Notes: generated from the sequence alone by a model not told the origin. A stretch of DNA of 55,990 nt from CAZJRB01 sp964547995 (GCA_964547995.1 CAZJRB010000038.1:1-55990), one strand, 5' to 3'; counted from the first letter of the stretch, positions 25,591-33,517 are shown. Made by a program: numbers and translations.

Positions 25591-25669
25591 CGGTGGGACA
25601 AGCGCAGCGCTGGCCCACCAGCCCCAAAGCCACCGGAGATGGTGGGCCGGCGCTGCGCTTGTCCCACCC
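25591..25669. repeat. family-D palindromic element
   Basis: Left arm CGGTGGGACAAGCGCAGCGC (continuing to 25620) and right arm starting TGGTGGGCCGGCGCTGCGCT (25640-25669) are inverted copies over ~30 bp with a ~19-bp centre. It begins 12 bp after the stop of the CBM9-like gene. Could double as a terminator. Confidence 0.8.
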
Positions 25670-25682
25670 TACAGATCTTTGT

Positions 25683-25705
25683 AGGACAGGTTTGTAACCT
25701 GTCCT
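25683..25705. repeat. short perfect hairpin
   Basis: AGGACAGGTT-tgt-AACCTGTCCT, a perfect 10-bp stem, 14 bp right of the family-D element and 28 bp before the FIST gene. It resembles the other short dispersed palindromes; an attenuator is also possible. Confidence 0.65.
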
Positions 25706-25732
25706 CCAGGAAAACTCACAGGAGAAACCATC

Positions 25733-26788
25733 ATGAACCGCTTTGCATTATCTGTTATCGCATTTGGCATCGTTGCCCACCTCACTTCCGCCGCACTTGC
25801 TGCCGACGACGTCTACAAGTGCCCTGCCGCGAAAGCCGGCGGGCCGATCGTCTTGCAGGTCGTCATGGTCGAGGACGAGGACGAGAAACCGGCCGCCGCC
25901 GGAAAAGCCGCCGCCGAAGCTCTCAAGAAAGCCATGGGCGACGTGCCGCTGAAGGCCGTCATCGTCTCCGAGTGCTTTGAAGACAAAGAAAACAAGGAGA
26001 AGCTGCTCGAGGGCGTCTGCTCGGTCCTGCCCAAGGACATCATCTTCGGCGGCGCCACCTACGGCTCGTTCACGCAGAAGAGCTGCACCGATTTCGACTC
26101 GGTCTGCCTGTTGGGAATCGGCGGCGACGGGATCGGTGTTTCAGCCGCGTTGGTCACGGATCTGGGCGCCTCGAAGCTCAGCCTTGACGACCAGCTTGCC
26201 GAGATCGAGAAACGGCTCCACGCCGGCGGCGAGAAACTCGCCAAGAAAGTACCCAAGTCGAAGAAGGATCAACTGCTGATCCTCATTCCGGATGCCCACT
26301 CGCCGAAGAACACCTACCTGGTCGAGGGCGTCCAGAAGGCCGTCTCCCCGAAGTTTCCCGTCACCGGTGGGTCGGTCAACAAGAACGCCGGCCAAACGTT
26401 CGTCTACTTCCAAGGCAAGATGCACACCGACGCCGCGGTGGCCGTAATGCTCTCCGGCAAGTTCAAGGTCGCCTTGGCCGGGCGCAAGGCCAAGGAAAAC
26501 GACGCGGTTATCAAGACGGCCAAAGACGGGGCCGCCGAGGCCATCAAGGGCATGAAGAAGGCCAAACCGATCGCCGTATTGGCGTACAACTGCGCCGGAC
26601 GACGCAGCAAGCTCAAGAAAATGGAGGACGAGCTGGTCGCCATCCAATCGGCCATCGGCAAGGAGATCCCGCTGTTCGGCTGCTACAACGCCGGCGAGAT
26701 CGGCCCGGTGGACACCGCCGAAAAGAAACCCGGCACGATGTGCGGCGGCAGCGGATGGCACGTGATGTTCACCGTGATCGGGAAGTAG
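25733..26788 (+). CDS. exported FIST-domain protein
   Basis: AGGAGA eight bases before ATG 25733 and a signal peptide (MNRFALSVIAFGIVAHLTSAALA) set the start. The 351-residue protein carries the FIST N and C fold, a small-ligand (probably amino-acid-like) sensor usually attached to signalling enzymes. It shows 'FGGATYGSFTQ', 'LLGIGGDGIGVSAALVTDLGA' and the diagnostic C-terminal 'PLFGCYNAGEIGPV'. Here it stands alone with an export signal and no attached kinase or cyclase, so it would bind ligand outside the cytoplasm. It is Lys-rich at the surface. No partner gene is evident. Confidence 0.75.
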   Translation: MNRFALSVIAFGIVAHLTSAALAADDVYKCPAAKAGGPIVLQVVMVEDEDEKPAAAGKAAAEALKKAMGDVPLKAVIVSECFEDKENKEKLLEGVCSVLPKDIIFGGATYGSFTQKSCTDFDSVCLLGIGGDGIGVSAALVTDLGASKLSLDDQLAEIEKRLHAGGEKLAKKVPKSKKDQLLILIPDAHSPKNTYLVEGVQKAVSPKFPVTGGSVNKNAGQTFVYFQGKMHTDAAVAVMLSGKFKVALAGRKAKENDAVIKTAKDGAAEAIKGMKKAKPIAVLAYNCAGRRSKLKKMEDELVAIQSAIGKEIPLFGCYNAGEIGPVDTAEKKPGTMCGGSGWHVMFTVIGK

Positions 26789-27050
26789 ACCGTTGCCCAA
26801 CCGCACCTTGGGTTGCTGGCTGGCGACCATGGTGAAGGCGCGCGTACTTCGGGGCGGCAGTTCCACACCGGCGGATTGACCACGAGGACTTTCAGGAACT
26901 TCCAACCCCGGATGAATCGTCCGGAATTACAACCTTCATCGTACGAACTCCCGAGACTTCAGGCCGAGTGCCACTTCCACTATTCTAGCAGATGTTCCCC
27001 GCCCGGTGCAACTCCGGCAAGTGCGGGCCCCAACACTTTGTCATTTCCCC

Positions 27051-27135
27051 ATAAAGCTGCGACCGTCGGTCGCGGCCAACACAAATCGCAGCGGTCTCCG
27101 ACATCGCCGGGCGCGACCAACGGTCGCGGCTTTGT
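27051..27135. repeat. family-A palindromic element, copy 2
   Basis: Starts ATAAAGCTGCGACCGTCGG and ends GGTCGCGGCTTTGT, with inverted arms as in the 7611 copy and a diverged centre. It sits just beyond the hairpin that closes the structured minus-strand element at 27150-27330. Confidence 0.85.
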
Positions 27136-27159
27136 AGCCGGAAGCCGAGGAAACAGGAA

Positions 27160-27188
27160 GGCCCGGCCTTCACGGCGAAGACCGGGCC
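27160..27188 (-). terminator. G+C-rich hairpin closing the minus-strand element
   Basis: On the minus strand GGCCCGG is followed by TCTTCgccgTGAAGG and then CCGGGCC, then TTCCTGTTT. The stem is long and nearly perfect and the downstream bases are T-rich, consistent with intrinsic termination. Confidence 0.55.
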
Positions 27189-27264
27189 TCGTTTTGACTC
27201 GTTTTCAGATCGCATGGATCCGTACGAGCTGGTGGCTGCCCGAAGGACAACCCGCCGGTGATCC

Positions 27265-27306
27265 CTAGGCGGAGCCACCTCGCTGGCTTGTACAGTTATA
27301 TTCCAC
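27265..27306 (-). CDS. 13-codon ORF with an extended Shine-Dalgarno
   Basis: GTG at 27306 reads VEYNCTSQRGGSA and stops at TAG (27265-27267). AGGAGG ends exactly seven bases before the start. The ORF is bounded at both sides by the 8-bp inverted repeat described for the 27150-27330 element. It is too short for a domain, and its value lies in the context: either a regulatory leader peptide or a by-product of an RNA structure. Confidence 0.35.
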   Translation of the reverse strand: MEYNCTSQRGGSA

Positions 27307-27414
27307 TGGATCACCTCCTTTCTACAGGGCCCTCCCGCTTCGGCCGGTTGCCAGTTCCGACCACCTCGCGGGCTTCTGGTCCGTCGTGCCGCGTGCCGCA
27401 CGACCTCTGTATCT

Positions 27415-27442
27415 ATCATTGCAGAATCGGCCGGAAAGGCAA
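27415..27442 (-). promoter_or_regulatory. candidate promoter of the structured minus-strand element
   Basis: On the minus strand TTGCCT (27437-27442), 16-bp spacer, AATGAT (27415-27420). Between it and the SD is a perfect 7-bp hairpin, GTCGTGC/GCACGAC (27383-27404). Confidence 0.35.
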
Positions 27443-27632
27443 GGGCAATTCTTGGGGGGAAGGATAACCTGAAATCGCTGGGCAAAGGCGCCCCGTCCCC
27501 CCGTTTCTCCGCGTTCTCCTTGGGACAATCGCTGCCGGAGGAAGGTTCGCCTTTGGGCCTTTGCGACTATCCGCCGGCAATGGCCAGACAAAAAGTCTTC
27601 TTTCGCCGGGCAGTTTGTGATACTTTACGTTC

Positions 27633-29084
27633 ATGAGCCAGAAAGGACCAGTCGTTCTCGGCATTGACGTGGGCACCGGCGGCGTCCGTGTATTGGCCGT
27701 GACCGAAGCGGGTAACGTGGCCGCCGGGGCATCCGCGCCGCTCGATGCGGCTGTTCTCACACCCCGACAAGACCGGCACGAACAACCGCCGGCGGCATGG
27801 TGGCAGGCCGTCCGGCGCGCGCTGGCCGAGACGTTGCAGCAGATCGACAAGCCGGAGCGACTTGCCGCCGTGGCAGTCGACGGCACATCCGGCACGTTGG
27901 TCGCGGTGGACGAAACCGGCGAGCCGTTGCGGCCGGCCATTATGTACAACGATCCCCGCGCGGCGGCCGAAGCCGAGCAACTCAACGCCCTCGCCGGCGA
28001 GTTCTGCGCGAAGCTCGGCTACCGGTTTGCCGCGTCGTTCGCCTTGGCCAAGATCGCATGGCTTGCGAACAACGAACCCGAAATCTTCGGCAAGGCCGCC
28101 CGGTTCGTCCACCAGGCCGACTACATCCAAGAGCAACTGACCGGCAAACCGGCCACCAGCGACTACAGCAACGCCCTGAAGACCGGCTACGACCTGATCG
28201 AGGAGTGCTGGCCCGCGTGGATCGACCGGCAGCTCGGCGTCGTCGATCGATTGCCGCCCGTCGTTGCGCCGGGCACAAAAGTGGGGACCATCTCATCCGC
28301 CGCGGCGGAGCAGACCGGCTTGCCGGAGGGATTGCCGGTCGTCACCGGGGCAACCGACGGCACGGCCGCGCTGCTGGCCTCCGGCGCCCGAAATCCCGGC
28401 GACTACAACACCACGCTCGGCACCACCCTGGTGTTCAAAGGGATCAGCAAGCGGATCTGCCGCCAAGGGGACGGCCTGATCTACAGCCACAAACTCCCCG
28501 GCGGGCTCTGGTTGCCCGGGGCGGCGGGTAACGTCGGTTGCGAATGGATCGACGGCATGTTTCCCGGGGCCGATGTCGGGGCGATGGACACCGACGCCGG
28601 CCCGCGGCTGCCGTGCGATTGTCTCGCCTATCCCCTGGTACGAAAGGGCGAACGGTTTCCCTTTCTGTCCAAGGCGGCCAAGGGCTTCTTCCTTTCCGAA
28701 CCGGAGGACGAGCGGGACCGCTACGCCGCCTGCCTGCAAGGAACGGCCTTGGTTGAACGGCTCGGTTATGAGATACTGGACGAAGCAATCGTCGCCGGCG
28801 GCGGCGAGGTCTTCAGCACCGGCGGCGGCAGCAAGAGCGACATCTGGATGCAGTGCCGCTCGGACGTCGCAGGGCGGGTGTTCCACCGCCCGGGGTGCGG
28901 CCAGTCGGCATTCGGCTCGGCGGTGCTCGCCGCGGCGGGGACCTGTTTTTCGGGGCTTCGCGAGGCCGCCGAAAGCATGATCCGGCTGGAGACCGCGTTC
29001 GCACCCCGTCTTGAATTCACAAAGAGATACGACGACCTTTTCGGCCGGTTCCGCCAAGAACTCAGCAACCGAGGATACCTGTGA
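27633..29084 (+). CDS. FGGY-family carbohydrate kinase
   Basis: This 483-residue protein has the FGGY/actin-like ATPase fold. N-terminal motif GIDVGTGGVRVLAV (residues ~9-22), 'AVDGTSGTLVAVD', and the C-terminal 'FSTGGGSKSDIWMQCRSD' (adenosine motif) are all present. 'GDYNTTLGTTLVFKGISK' and 'GDGLIYSHKLPGGLWLPGAAGNVG' resemble the ribulokinase/xylulokinase-like branch found in cyanobacteria and plants, so D-ribulose or D-xylulose is a reasonable substrate guess. The GTG of the next gene overlaps its stop (GTGA), so kinase and phosphohexomutase are co-translated. A GATACT eight bases upstream of ATG suggests a nearly leaderless transcript. Confidence 0.85.
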   Translation: MSQKGPVVLGIDVGTGGVRVLAVTEAGNVAAGASAPLDAAVLTPRQDRHEQPPAAWWQAVRRALAETLQQIDKPERLAAVAVDGTSGTLVAVDETGEPLRPAIMYNDPRAAAEAEQLNALAGEFCAKLGYRFAASFALAKIAWLANNEPEIFGKAARFVHQADYIQEQLTGKPATSDYSNALKTGYDLIEECWPAWIDRQLGVVDRLPPVVAPGTKVGTISSAAAEQTGLPEGLPVVTGATDGTAALLASGARNPGDYNTTLGTTLVFKGISKRICRQGDGLIYSHKLPGGLWLPGAAGNVGCEWIDGMFPGADVGAMDTDAGPRLPCDCLAYPLVRKGERFPFLSKAAKGFFLSEPEDERDRYAACLQGTALVERLGYEILDEAIVAGGGEVFSTGGGSKSDIWMQCRSDVAGRVFHRPGCGQSAFGSAVLAAAGTCFSGLREAAESMIRLETAFAPRLEFTKRYDDLFGRFRQELSNRGYL

Positions 29085-30463
29085 GCATCTACAAGCCGTG
29101 CGATATCCGCGGGAACGTTACCGGCGAACTGACAATCCACCTGTATCGAAGGTGGGGGATTGCCTTGGGGCTTCAAGTCCCGCCGGGCGAGAAGTTCATT
29201 GTCGGCGGTGACGTCCGCGAATCAACGCCGGCGTTTCTCGCCTCGCTGGTCGACGGGCTGTGCGAGGCCGGGGTGAGTGTCGTGAACCTCGGCCGGTTGC
29301 CCACCCCGATGATCTACCATGCCCGGCGACGCATCCATGCAGCGGCCGCGGCGATCGTGACCGCCTCGCACAATCCGGCCGACATCAACGGGCTGAAGTG
29401 GACCATCGGCGGCAAACCACCGACGCCGGCGGACGTTGCGGCCCTGGAAGAAGCGGCCCAATCGCCGCCCTGCTGCGACCGCGAGCCGACCGAAGCGCGC
29501 AGGCTCGACGTCACGTTCGACTACGTCGCCTGGTTGCAGGAGACCTTTGTCGATTCCCTTTCCGCACGTTGCCATGTCGTGCTCGATCCGCTGTACGGTT
29601 GCTGGTCGGCCAAAGCACGGCGCTATCTCCACGCCATCTTCCCGCAGTGTTTCTTCACGGCGCTCCACGACGAGCCCGACAAGCAGTTCGGCGGCCGCCT
29701 GCCCGACTGCTCCCGGCGGGAGAACCTCCTGGAACTCGGCGAGGCCGTCTACCGCGAGCGGGCCGACCTGGGGATCGCCTTCGACGGCGACGGGGACCGC
29801 GTGGCGCTGGTCGACGGAAACGGCGACGCCCTGACCGGCGAGGAAACCACCTGGGCCTTGCTGCAAACCTATGGTCAGGAACTCCAAGGGAAGCCGTTTG
29901 TCTACGACCAGAAATTCTCCGATCGAATCCCTGAAACGGCCCGGCGACTCGGCGCCGAACCGCTGGTCGAGCGGAGCGGCCACGCCTTTATCCGCACCCG
30001 GATGCAGGAATCGGAAGCCCCGTTCGGGGCCGAGGTCAGCGGCCACTATTTTTTCGGTGAACTCGGCGGCGGCGACGACGGGCTGTTGGCCGCCTGCCGG
30101 ATGATCGCCTTTCTGACCGGGACCGGTCAAACGCTGCTCGACCTGCGCCGCGAGTGCCCCGAGATTTTCATGACGCCCGACTTGCGCGTGCCGCTCGACG
30201 TGGCGGCGCAGCAGGAGACGATCGAGCGGGTCCGCGCGGCGTGGTCCGATTATCCCCAGAAAACGCTCGACGGTATCCGCATCGACACGCCCGCCGGCTG
30301 GGGGCTGATCCGGCCATCCGTGACCGAACCGGCCTTGACGTTCCGCTTCGAGTCGGTCGACTGGCTCGGGCTCGAAGATCTCGTCGACCGGTTCTGTGAC
30401 ACGCTCGGCGAGGTCGGCGACCGGCTTCGGACAAGCTACGAAATTGCCATGGGGCGGGAATGA
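29081..30463 (+). CDS. phosphoglucomutase/phosphomannomutase family protein
   Basis: The alpha-D-phosphohexomutase fold is evident. The phosphoserine loop is TASHNP (Ser96), the Mg2+-binding loop is FDGDGDRVALVD, and the sugar-specificity loop lies around 'FGAEVSGHYFFGE', whose GEVSGH-type motif fits PMM/PGM. The C-terminal phosphate-binding segment 'TEPALTFRFES' has lost the usual R-x-SGTEP form but aligns. 460 residues is normal. The GTG start overlaps the FGGY kinase stop by four bases. It interconverts hexose 1- and 6-phosphates for glycan synthesis or sugar entry to glycolysis. Exact hexose not decidable. Confidence 0.85.
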   Translation: MSIYKPCDIRGNVTGELTIHLYRRWGIALGLQVPPGEKFIVGGDVRESTPAFLASLVDGLCEAGVSVVNLGRLPTPMIYHARRRIHAAAAAIVTASHNPADINGLKWTIGGKPPTPADVAALEEAAQSPPCCDREPTEARRLDVTFDYVAWLQETFVDSLSARCHVVLDPLYGCWSAKARRYLHAIFPQCFFTALHDEPDKQFGGRLPDCSRRENLLELGEAVYRERADLGIAFDGDGDRVALVDGNGDALTGEETTWALLQTYGQELQGKPFVYDQKFSDRIPETARRLGAEPLVERSGHAFIRTRMQESEAPFGAEVSGHYFFGELGGGDDGLLAACRMIAFLTGTGQTLLDLRRECPEIFMTPDLRVPLDVAAQQETIERVRAAWSDYPQKTLDGIRIDTPAGWGLIRPSVTEPALTFRFESVDWLGLEDLVDRFCDTLGEVGDRLRTSYEIAMGRE

Positions 30464-30467
30464 AACG

Positions 30468-30492
30468 ACAAAGCCGGGACCAGTGGTCGTGG
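30468..30492. repeat. family-A half element (left)
   Basis: ACAAAGCCGGGACCAGTGGTCGTGG is one arm of the family-A palindrome, five bases after the phosphohexomutase stop. Its inverted partner lies ~590 bp away at 31081, bracketing the 5' half of the chimeric ORF. Confidence 0.6.
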
Positions 30493-30525
30493 AAACTGCG
30501 GCGAAGTATCTGATACAATCGTAGA

Positions 30526-31899
30526 ATGTCCGAAGATCGAAGTAACGGGACCAGGCAGTCGAGGCCGACCTATCGTCTGTCAAAGCACGGGGGTTGGACC
30601 AGCCTCTCGACGAACGCCCACAAGAAAGGCTTTCGCTACACCCTGGCCGAACTGCATGTGCTCGTGGGGCTTTTCGCTTTGGTGTGCGGGTTGGCGAAGT
30701 GGTGCGGTTCGCCGTCTCTTGCAGCAATGGGCGTGACTGCCTTGATCGCATGGCTGATGGCTCGATATGCCTATGCGCATCTGATGGCCGTTCTTTTCTT
30801 CTTCTTCGGCGCCGAGCTTCTTGCCTTGCAGGGCGTGGCTTTCGTGTACGAATCCATCGATGGCGTCGAATTTTTGCTTGCAGCAGCGTTCGCGCTCATT
30901 CCTGTCAGCGTCAGCATCGCAATCCTCATGGGAACGGCAATCTGCCAGAAAGAGAAACGCTGGTGGCAGTTGGGAAATGTCGCGTTCATTATTCTTCTGA
31001 TCGCCACATGGGTTGCGATTCTCCTATTCGTGCGCGCGCACGTATGGCAGATTATCCGTCAGCCGCCCGCTCCCCGCTTCTCCGCGACCACTGGTCGCGG
31101 CTTTACAGCACGAGTGGACGACTCCTGCCAGATTCAGCGGACGGCACACGGAGTGTGCCTGCTACTTTTCTTGCCAAACACGGAACCCAACCTCAAGGAG
31201 TGCATCACTTCGAGGTCCAACGGTTCGACCGCGACATCGGCCAGCGGCTCGAACAGCTCAAAAAGGCCGGCCGAGATCAAGCCGGGCCGGGTGGTCGACG
31301 ATTTCGTCAGCTTCTGCGACTTTGCCCCGACGTTTCTCGCCGCCGCCGGTATCAAACCGCCGAAGGATATGACCGGCCGCAGCTTCATGAACCTGTTGAC
31401 CTCCGACAAATCCTGCTGGATCGACCCGGCCCGCGACAAGGTCTTCGTCGAGCGCGAGCGGCACACCGTTTGCCGCCCGAACGGGCAAAGCTACCCGGTC
31501 CGCGCCATCCGCACGAAGGATTTCTTCTACATCCGCAATCTCCGGCCGAACCTCTGGCCGATCGGCGACCCGGACGTGTTCCGCGACTGCGACGGTTCGC
31601 CGTCGAAGACGGAGATTCTCAAGCGCCGCGCCGAGCCGGAGATCGCCCCGTTTTTCGATCTATCGTTCGCCAAACGCCCGGAGGAGGAGTTGTTCGACCT
31701 GAAGAAGGACCCCGACCAGATCCGCAACGTCGCCGCCGAGGCGGAGTACGCCGACGTCAAGAAGAAACTCCGCGTCGAGCTGGACAAATGGATGGCCGAA
31801 AAGGCCGCCCCCCGGGCGAAAGGCGAAACCGATTTCTTCGACAAGGTCCCCTACCAGGGCCGAAGACCGGCACAGAAAAAGCCGGCAGGAAAGAAGTAA
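30526..31899 (+). CDS. chimeric ORF: multi-span membrane protein fused to a sulfatase C-terminal fragment
   Basis: Residues ~40-180 form a four- to five-span membrane protein of unknown function ('LHVLVGLFALVCGLAKW', 'LMARYAYAHLMAVLFFFFGAELL', 'FALIPVSVSIAILMGTAI', 'VAFIILLIATWVAILLFV'). Near residue 186 the frame enters the family-A arm ('TTGRGFTARV') and another repeat-like stretch ('RTAHGVCLLLF'). From ~residue 250 it becomes the C-terminal third of a sulfatase ('VVDDFVSFCDFAPTFLAAAGI', 'MTGRSFMNLL', 'EELFDLKKDPDQIRNVA'), close to heparan N-sulfatase types. The catalytic C/S-x-P-x-R module is absent, so sulfatase activity is excluded. An ATACAAT just before the ATG suggests a leaderless transcript. 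Whether the fused product is made is doubtful; the sulfatase part is probably a remnant. Confidence 0.55.
   Translation: MSEDRSNGTRQSRPTYRLSKHGGWTSLSTNAHKKGFRYTLAELHVLVGLFALVCGLAKWCGSPSLAAMGVTALIAWLMARYAYAHLMAVLFFFFGAELLALQGVAFVYESIDGVEFLLAAAFALIPVSVSIAILMGTAICQKEKRWWQLGNVAFIILLIATWVAILLFVRAHVWQIIRQPPAPRFSATTGRGFTARVDDSCQIQRTAHGVCLLLFLPNTEPNLKECITSRSNGSTATSASGSNSSKRPAEIKPGRVVDDFVSFCDFAPTFLAAAGIKPPKDMTGRSFMNLLTSDKSCWIDPARDKVFVERERHTVCRPNGQSYPVRAIRTKDFFYIRNLRPNLWPIGDPDVFRDCDGSPSKTEILKRRAEPEIAPFFDLSFAKRPEEELFDLKKDPDQIRNVAAEAEYADVKKKLRVELDKWMAEKAAPRAKGETDFFDKVPYQGRRPAQKKPAGKK
31081..31107. repeat. family-A half element (right)
   Basis: CCGCGACCACTGGTCGCGGCTTTA, inverted relative to the half element at 30468, lies inside the chimeric ORF at the junction between membrane and sulfatase parts. 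Confidence 0.7.
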
Positions 31900-32017
31900 T
31901 CCTGCAAACGCCCCCGCAAGCGCCGCCGCCGAGTGCCACTGCTGGCTTGTCCAGCAGTGTGGTAGCGGGTAGAGTAACCGCATGAAGAATACGCCAGCCA
32001 AGATAAGGGAGCAAGAA

Positions 32018-32977
32018 ATGAAGAGACGCTTGCGGTTGAACACGGCAAGTGTTGTGGTCGTTCTCTTTGCAACGGGGCTCTGTTGCGCCGCCGCGCCTAA
32101 GGAGACTGGCGAGAAAGAGGACAAGCCGAAGAAGATCCATACCACTTGTGCCACCGATCGGCAGTCGGGACACATCACCTGCCTGAAACTCGATTCGGAA
32201 TTGATGGAGTGGAGCACAGGCCCCGGGAAGGCGGGCTGGATTTACTGCTACGTTCCGCATTCCAAAGAGAAGTCGGCGCGTTGGGAATTCGCGCCCTCGA
32301 CGGCCACCGAGATCGACCAGGTCGACCTGACGAAGCTCCAGGCGGTGAAGTTCTACCTCAACGACACCCCGCAGCGTGCAGCGGCGTTTGGCGACTGTTG
32401 GAAGAAGGGCTCGTCGCTGCTGGTGACCGAGGGGGAAGTTTACTTCGCTCGCAAGAACAACGCGCCTTCGGTTGTCTACGTGTTGAAAATAAAGAAGCGG
32501 GAAAAGTGGCGGCTCTGGGTCGACTACGCCATCGCCGATGTTCCGGCCAAGGATGACGCCAAGAAAGCCGCCCGCTGGCGCGTTGGTGTCGTGAAGGGAG
32601 AGGACGATCCGAAGAACATTCTCGGCACCGGGTTGCTTCTCACACCGGAACAAGCCCGCACGGCCTTGGTCGAATCGCTCCTTCCGGCGAAGCCCGTGCC
32701 TGGCATCGTGGCACTCAGAAAAGGAATGGCAACGATCGGGCCATTCGTCTGCGATCTGCGGAGAGGAACCTTCTATATGGAGATCATCAGAAAGACCTCG
32801 CTGGAGGAGAAGTGGGGTTCCTTCAAACGAGAGGGCAAACAATGGAAAGCGGTGGTTTCGGGAAACCGCATGCTTATGTCAGAAGAGCACTATCTCCCCA
32901 AACCGGACCCGTCCGAACCCGATCCCTTTGGTCCCGATCCGGATCCGGCTTTCGATCCCTTTGGCGATAAGCCTTAG
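32018..32977 (+). CDS. exported protein of unknown function
   Basis: ATG 32018 is preferred over 31982: AGGGAG lies seven bases upstream and a signal peptide starts at once (MKRRLRLNTASVVVVLFATGLCCAA). The mature ~295 residues are mixed alpha/beta with no motif I recognise. Blocks include 'WIYCYVPHSKEKSARWEF' and 'MATIGPFVCDLRRGTFYMEI'. The last ~30 residues are a low-complexity Pro/Asp tail (repeats of PDPxxPDPFG). Such acidic Pro tails are common in exported planctomycete proteins. It lies downstream of the chimeric ORF on the same strand; no operon evidence. Confidence 0.6.
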   Translation: MKRRLRLNTASVVVVLFATGLCCAAAPKETGEKEDKPKKIHTTCATDRQSGHITCLKLDSELMEWSTGPGKAGWIYCYVPHSKEKSARWEFAPSTATEIDQVDLTKLQAVKFYLNDTPQRAAAFGDCWKKGSSLLVTEGEVYFARKNNAPSVVYVLKIKKREKWRLWVDYAIADVPAKDDAKKAARWRVGVVKGEDDPKNILGTGLLLTPEQARTALVESLLPAKPVPGIVALRKGMATIGPFVCDLRRGTFYMEIIRKTSLEEKWGSFKREGKQWKAVVSGNRMLMSEEHYLPKPDPSEPDPFGPDPDPAFDPFGDKP

Positions 32978-32992
32978 TGGCCTGGCGTGAAC

Positions 32993-33287
32993 TCACGGCA
33001 CACGAGATTGCCAGGCATTCGGATCGCGGTGTCCGTGGAACACAACAATGACATCGACGCAATCGGCCTCGAGTACGTAGCAGACCACGTAGGGAAATCG
33101 TCTCACAAGTGTCTGGCGCACCCCCTTATGAGTCACGGCGTGTAGTTCAGGCGTCTCGCAGATTCGCTGAAACACCTATTCCACGCATTGCACAAACGCG
33201 CGTCCCAAGCCGGGACGCTCACCTTCGTACCACTGGAAGGCAGCAGTCAAATCCAACTCGGCCTCCGGCTGGATCGTGATAGGTCAT
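32993..33287 (-). pseudogene. decayed ParE/RelE-family toxin
   Basis: Reading on the minus strand in the frame that continues from the antitoxin, a full ParE-like protein can be followed: 'QPEAELDLTAAFQWYEGERP', 'GLGRAFVQCVE', stop, 'VFQRICETPELHAV', 'RRFPYVVCYVLEAD', 'VIVVFHGHRDPNAW'. This is the classical ParE layout. Two lesions are visible. The expected ATG (33285-33287, overlapping the antitoxin stop as ATGA) is one base out of frame with the body, and an amber TAG lies at 33176-33178 in mid-gene. The product should therefore be inactive. Only the downstream half (33175-32993) remains as an open frame. Confidence 0.75.
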
Positions 33288-33517
33288 GACTCGCCCTGGA
33301 GTCTTTCCTTGACTTCCTTCCAGGACGATCCTTGTCCGGGCGACGACTCGCGTCTGGCAAGGCGGCGGTCCAGTTCCGCCTTCTGGGCCTCGGTTAGCTC
33401 GAACTCGCCTTCGTCCTCGACAATGCTGTCCCAGATTCGTTCGACCAGCGCGATGCGTTCCGGCACCGGTAGATCGCGAATCTCAGGTGGAAGAGAGGGT
33501 TGTGCCATTGGATTCAT
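33284..33517 (-). CDS. addiction-module antitoxin (PF09720-like, ParE/RelE partner)
   Basis: The protein 'PSLPPEIRDLPVPERIALVERIWDSI' then 'VEDEGEFELTEAQKAELDRRLA' has the sequence of the short 'putative addiction module component' antitoxins (~70-80 residues), which pair with ParE/RelE-like toxins. Start at 33517 (MNPMAQPS) or 33508; a longer frame to 33586 is unlikely. Its stop overlaps the toxin ATG. These antitoxins bind the toxin through the C-terminal region and usually autoregulate. Here the frame is intact although the toxin is broken, the order of loss expected if toxin inactivation comes first. Confidence 0.75.
   Translation of the reverse strand: MNPMAQPSLPPEIRDLPVPERIALVERIWDSIVEDEGEFELTEAQKAELDRRLARRESSPGQGSSWKEVKERLQGES

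Larger units (their letters stand above)
27150..27330 (-). ncRNA. putative structured transcript carrying a 13-codon ORF
   Basis: Read on the minus strand, this element has in order: AGAAAGGAGGTGATCCA (an SD complementary to the whole 16S rRNA 3' tail), a 13-codon ORF, GGATCACC directly after its stop, and a stem with a UUCG tetraloop (GGTTGTCC-TTCG-GGCAGCC, including wobble pairs). It closes with a G+C-rich hairpin (27160-27188) followed by TTCCTGTTT. GGTGATCC and GGATCACC (plus coordinates 27308-27315 and 27257-27264) can pair and would hide part of the SD. A promoter candidate lies ~85 bp upstream. This could be an sRNA, an attenuator-type leader or a mobile palindrome. I do not recognise a named RNA family. 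Confidence 0.5.

Noticed and set aside
27298..27322. Plus strand reads CTGGATCACCTCCTTTCT, identical to a 16S rRNA 3' end.
   Set aside because: Nothing upstream resembles 16S helix 44/45 sequence, so it is not a 16S fragment; the minus-strand reading as an extended SD explains it better.
30526..31899. Active sulfatase.
   Set aside because: The N-terminal catalytic module with the C/S-x-P-x-R motif is absent; only the C-terminal part remains.
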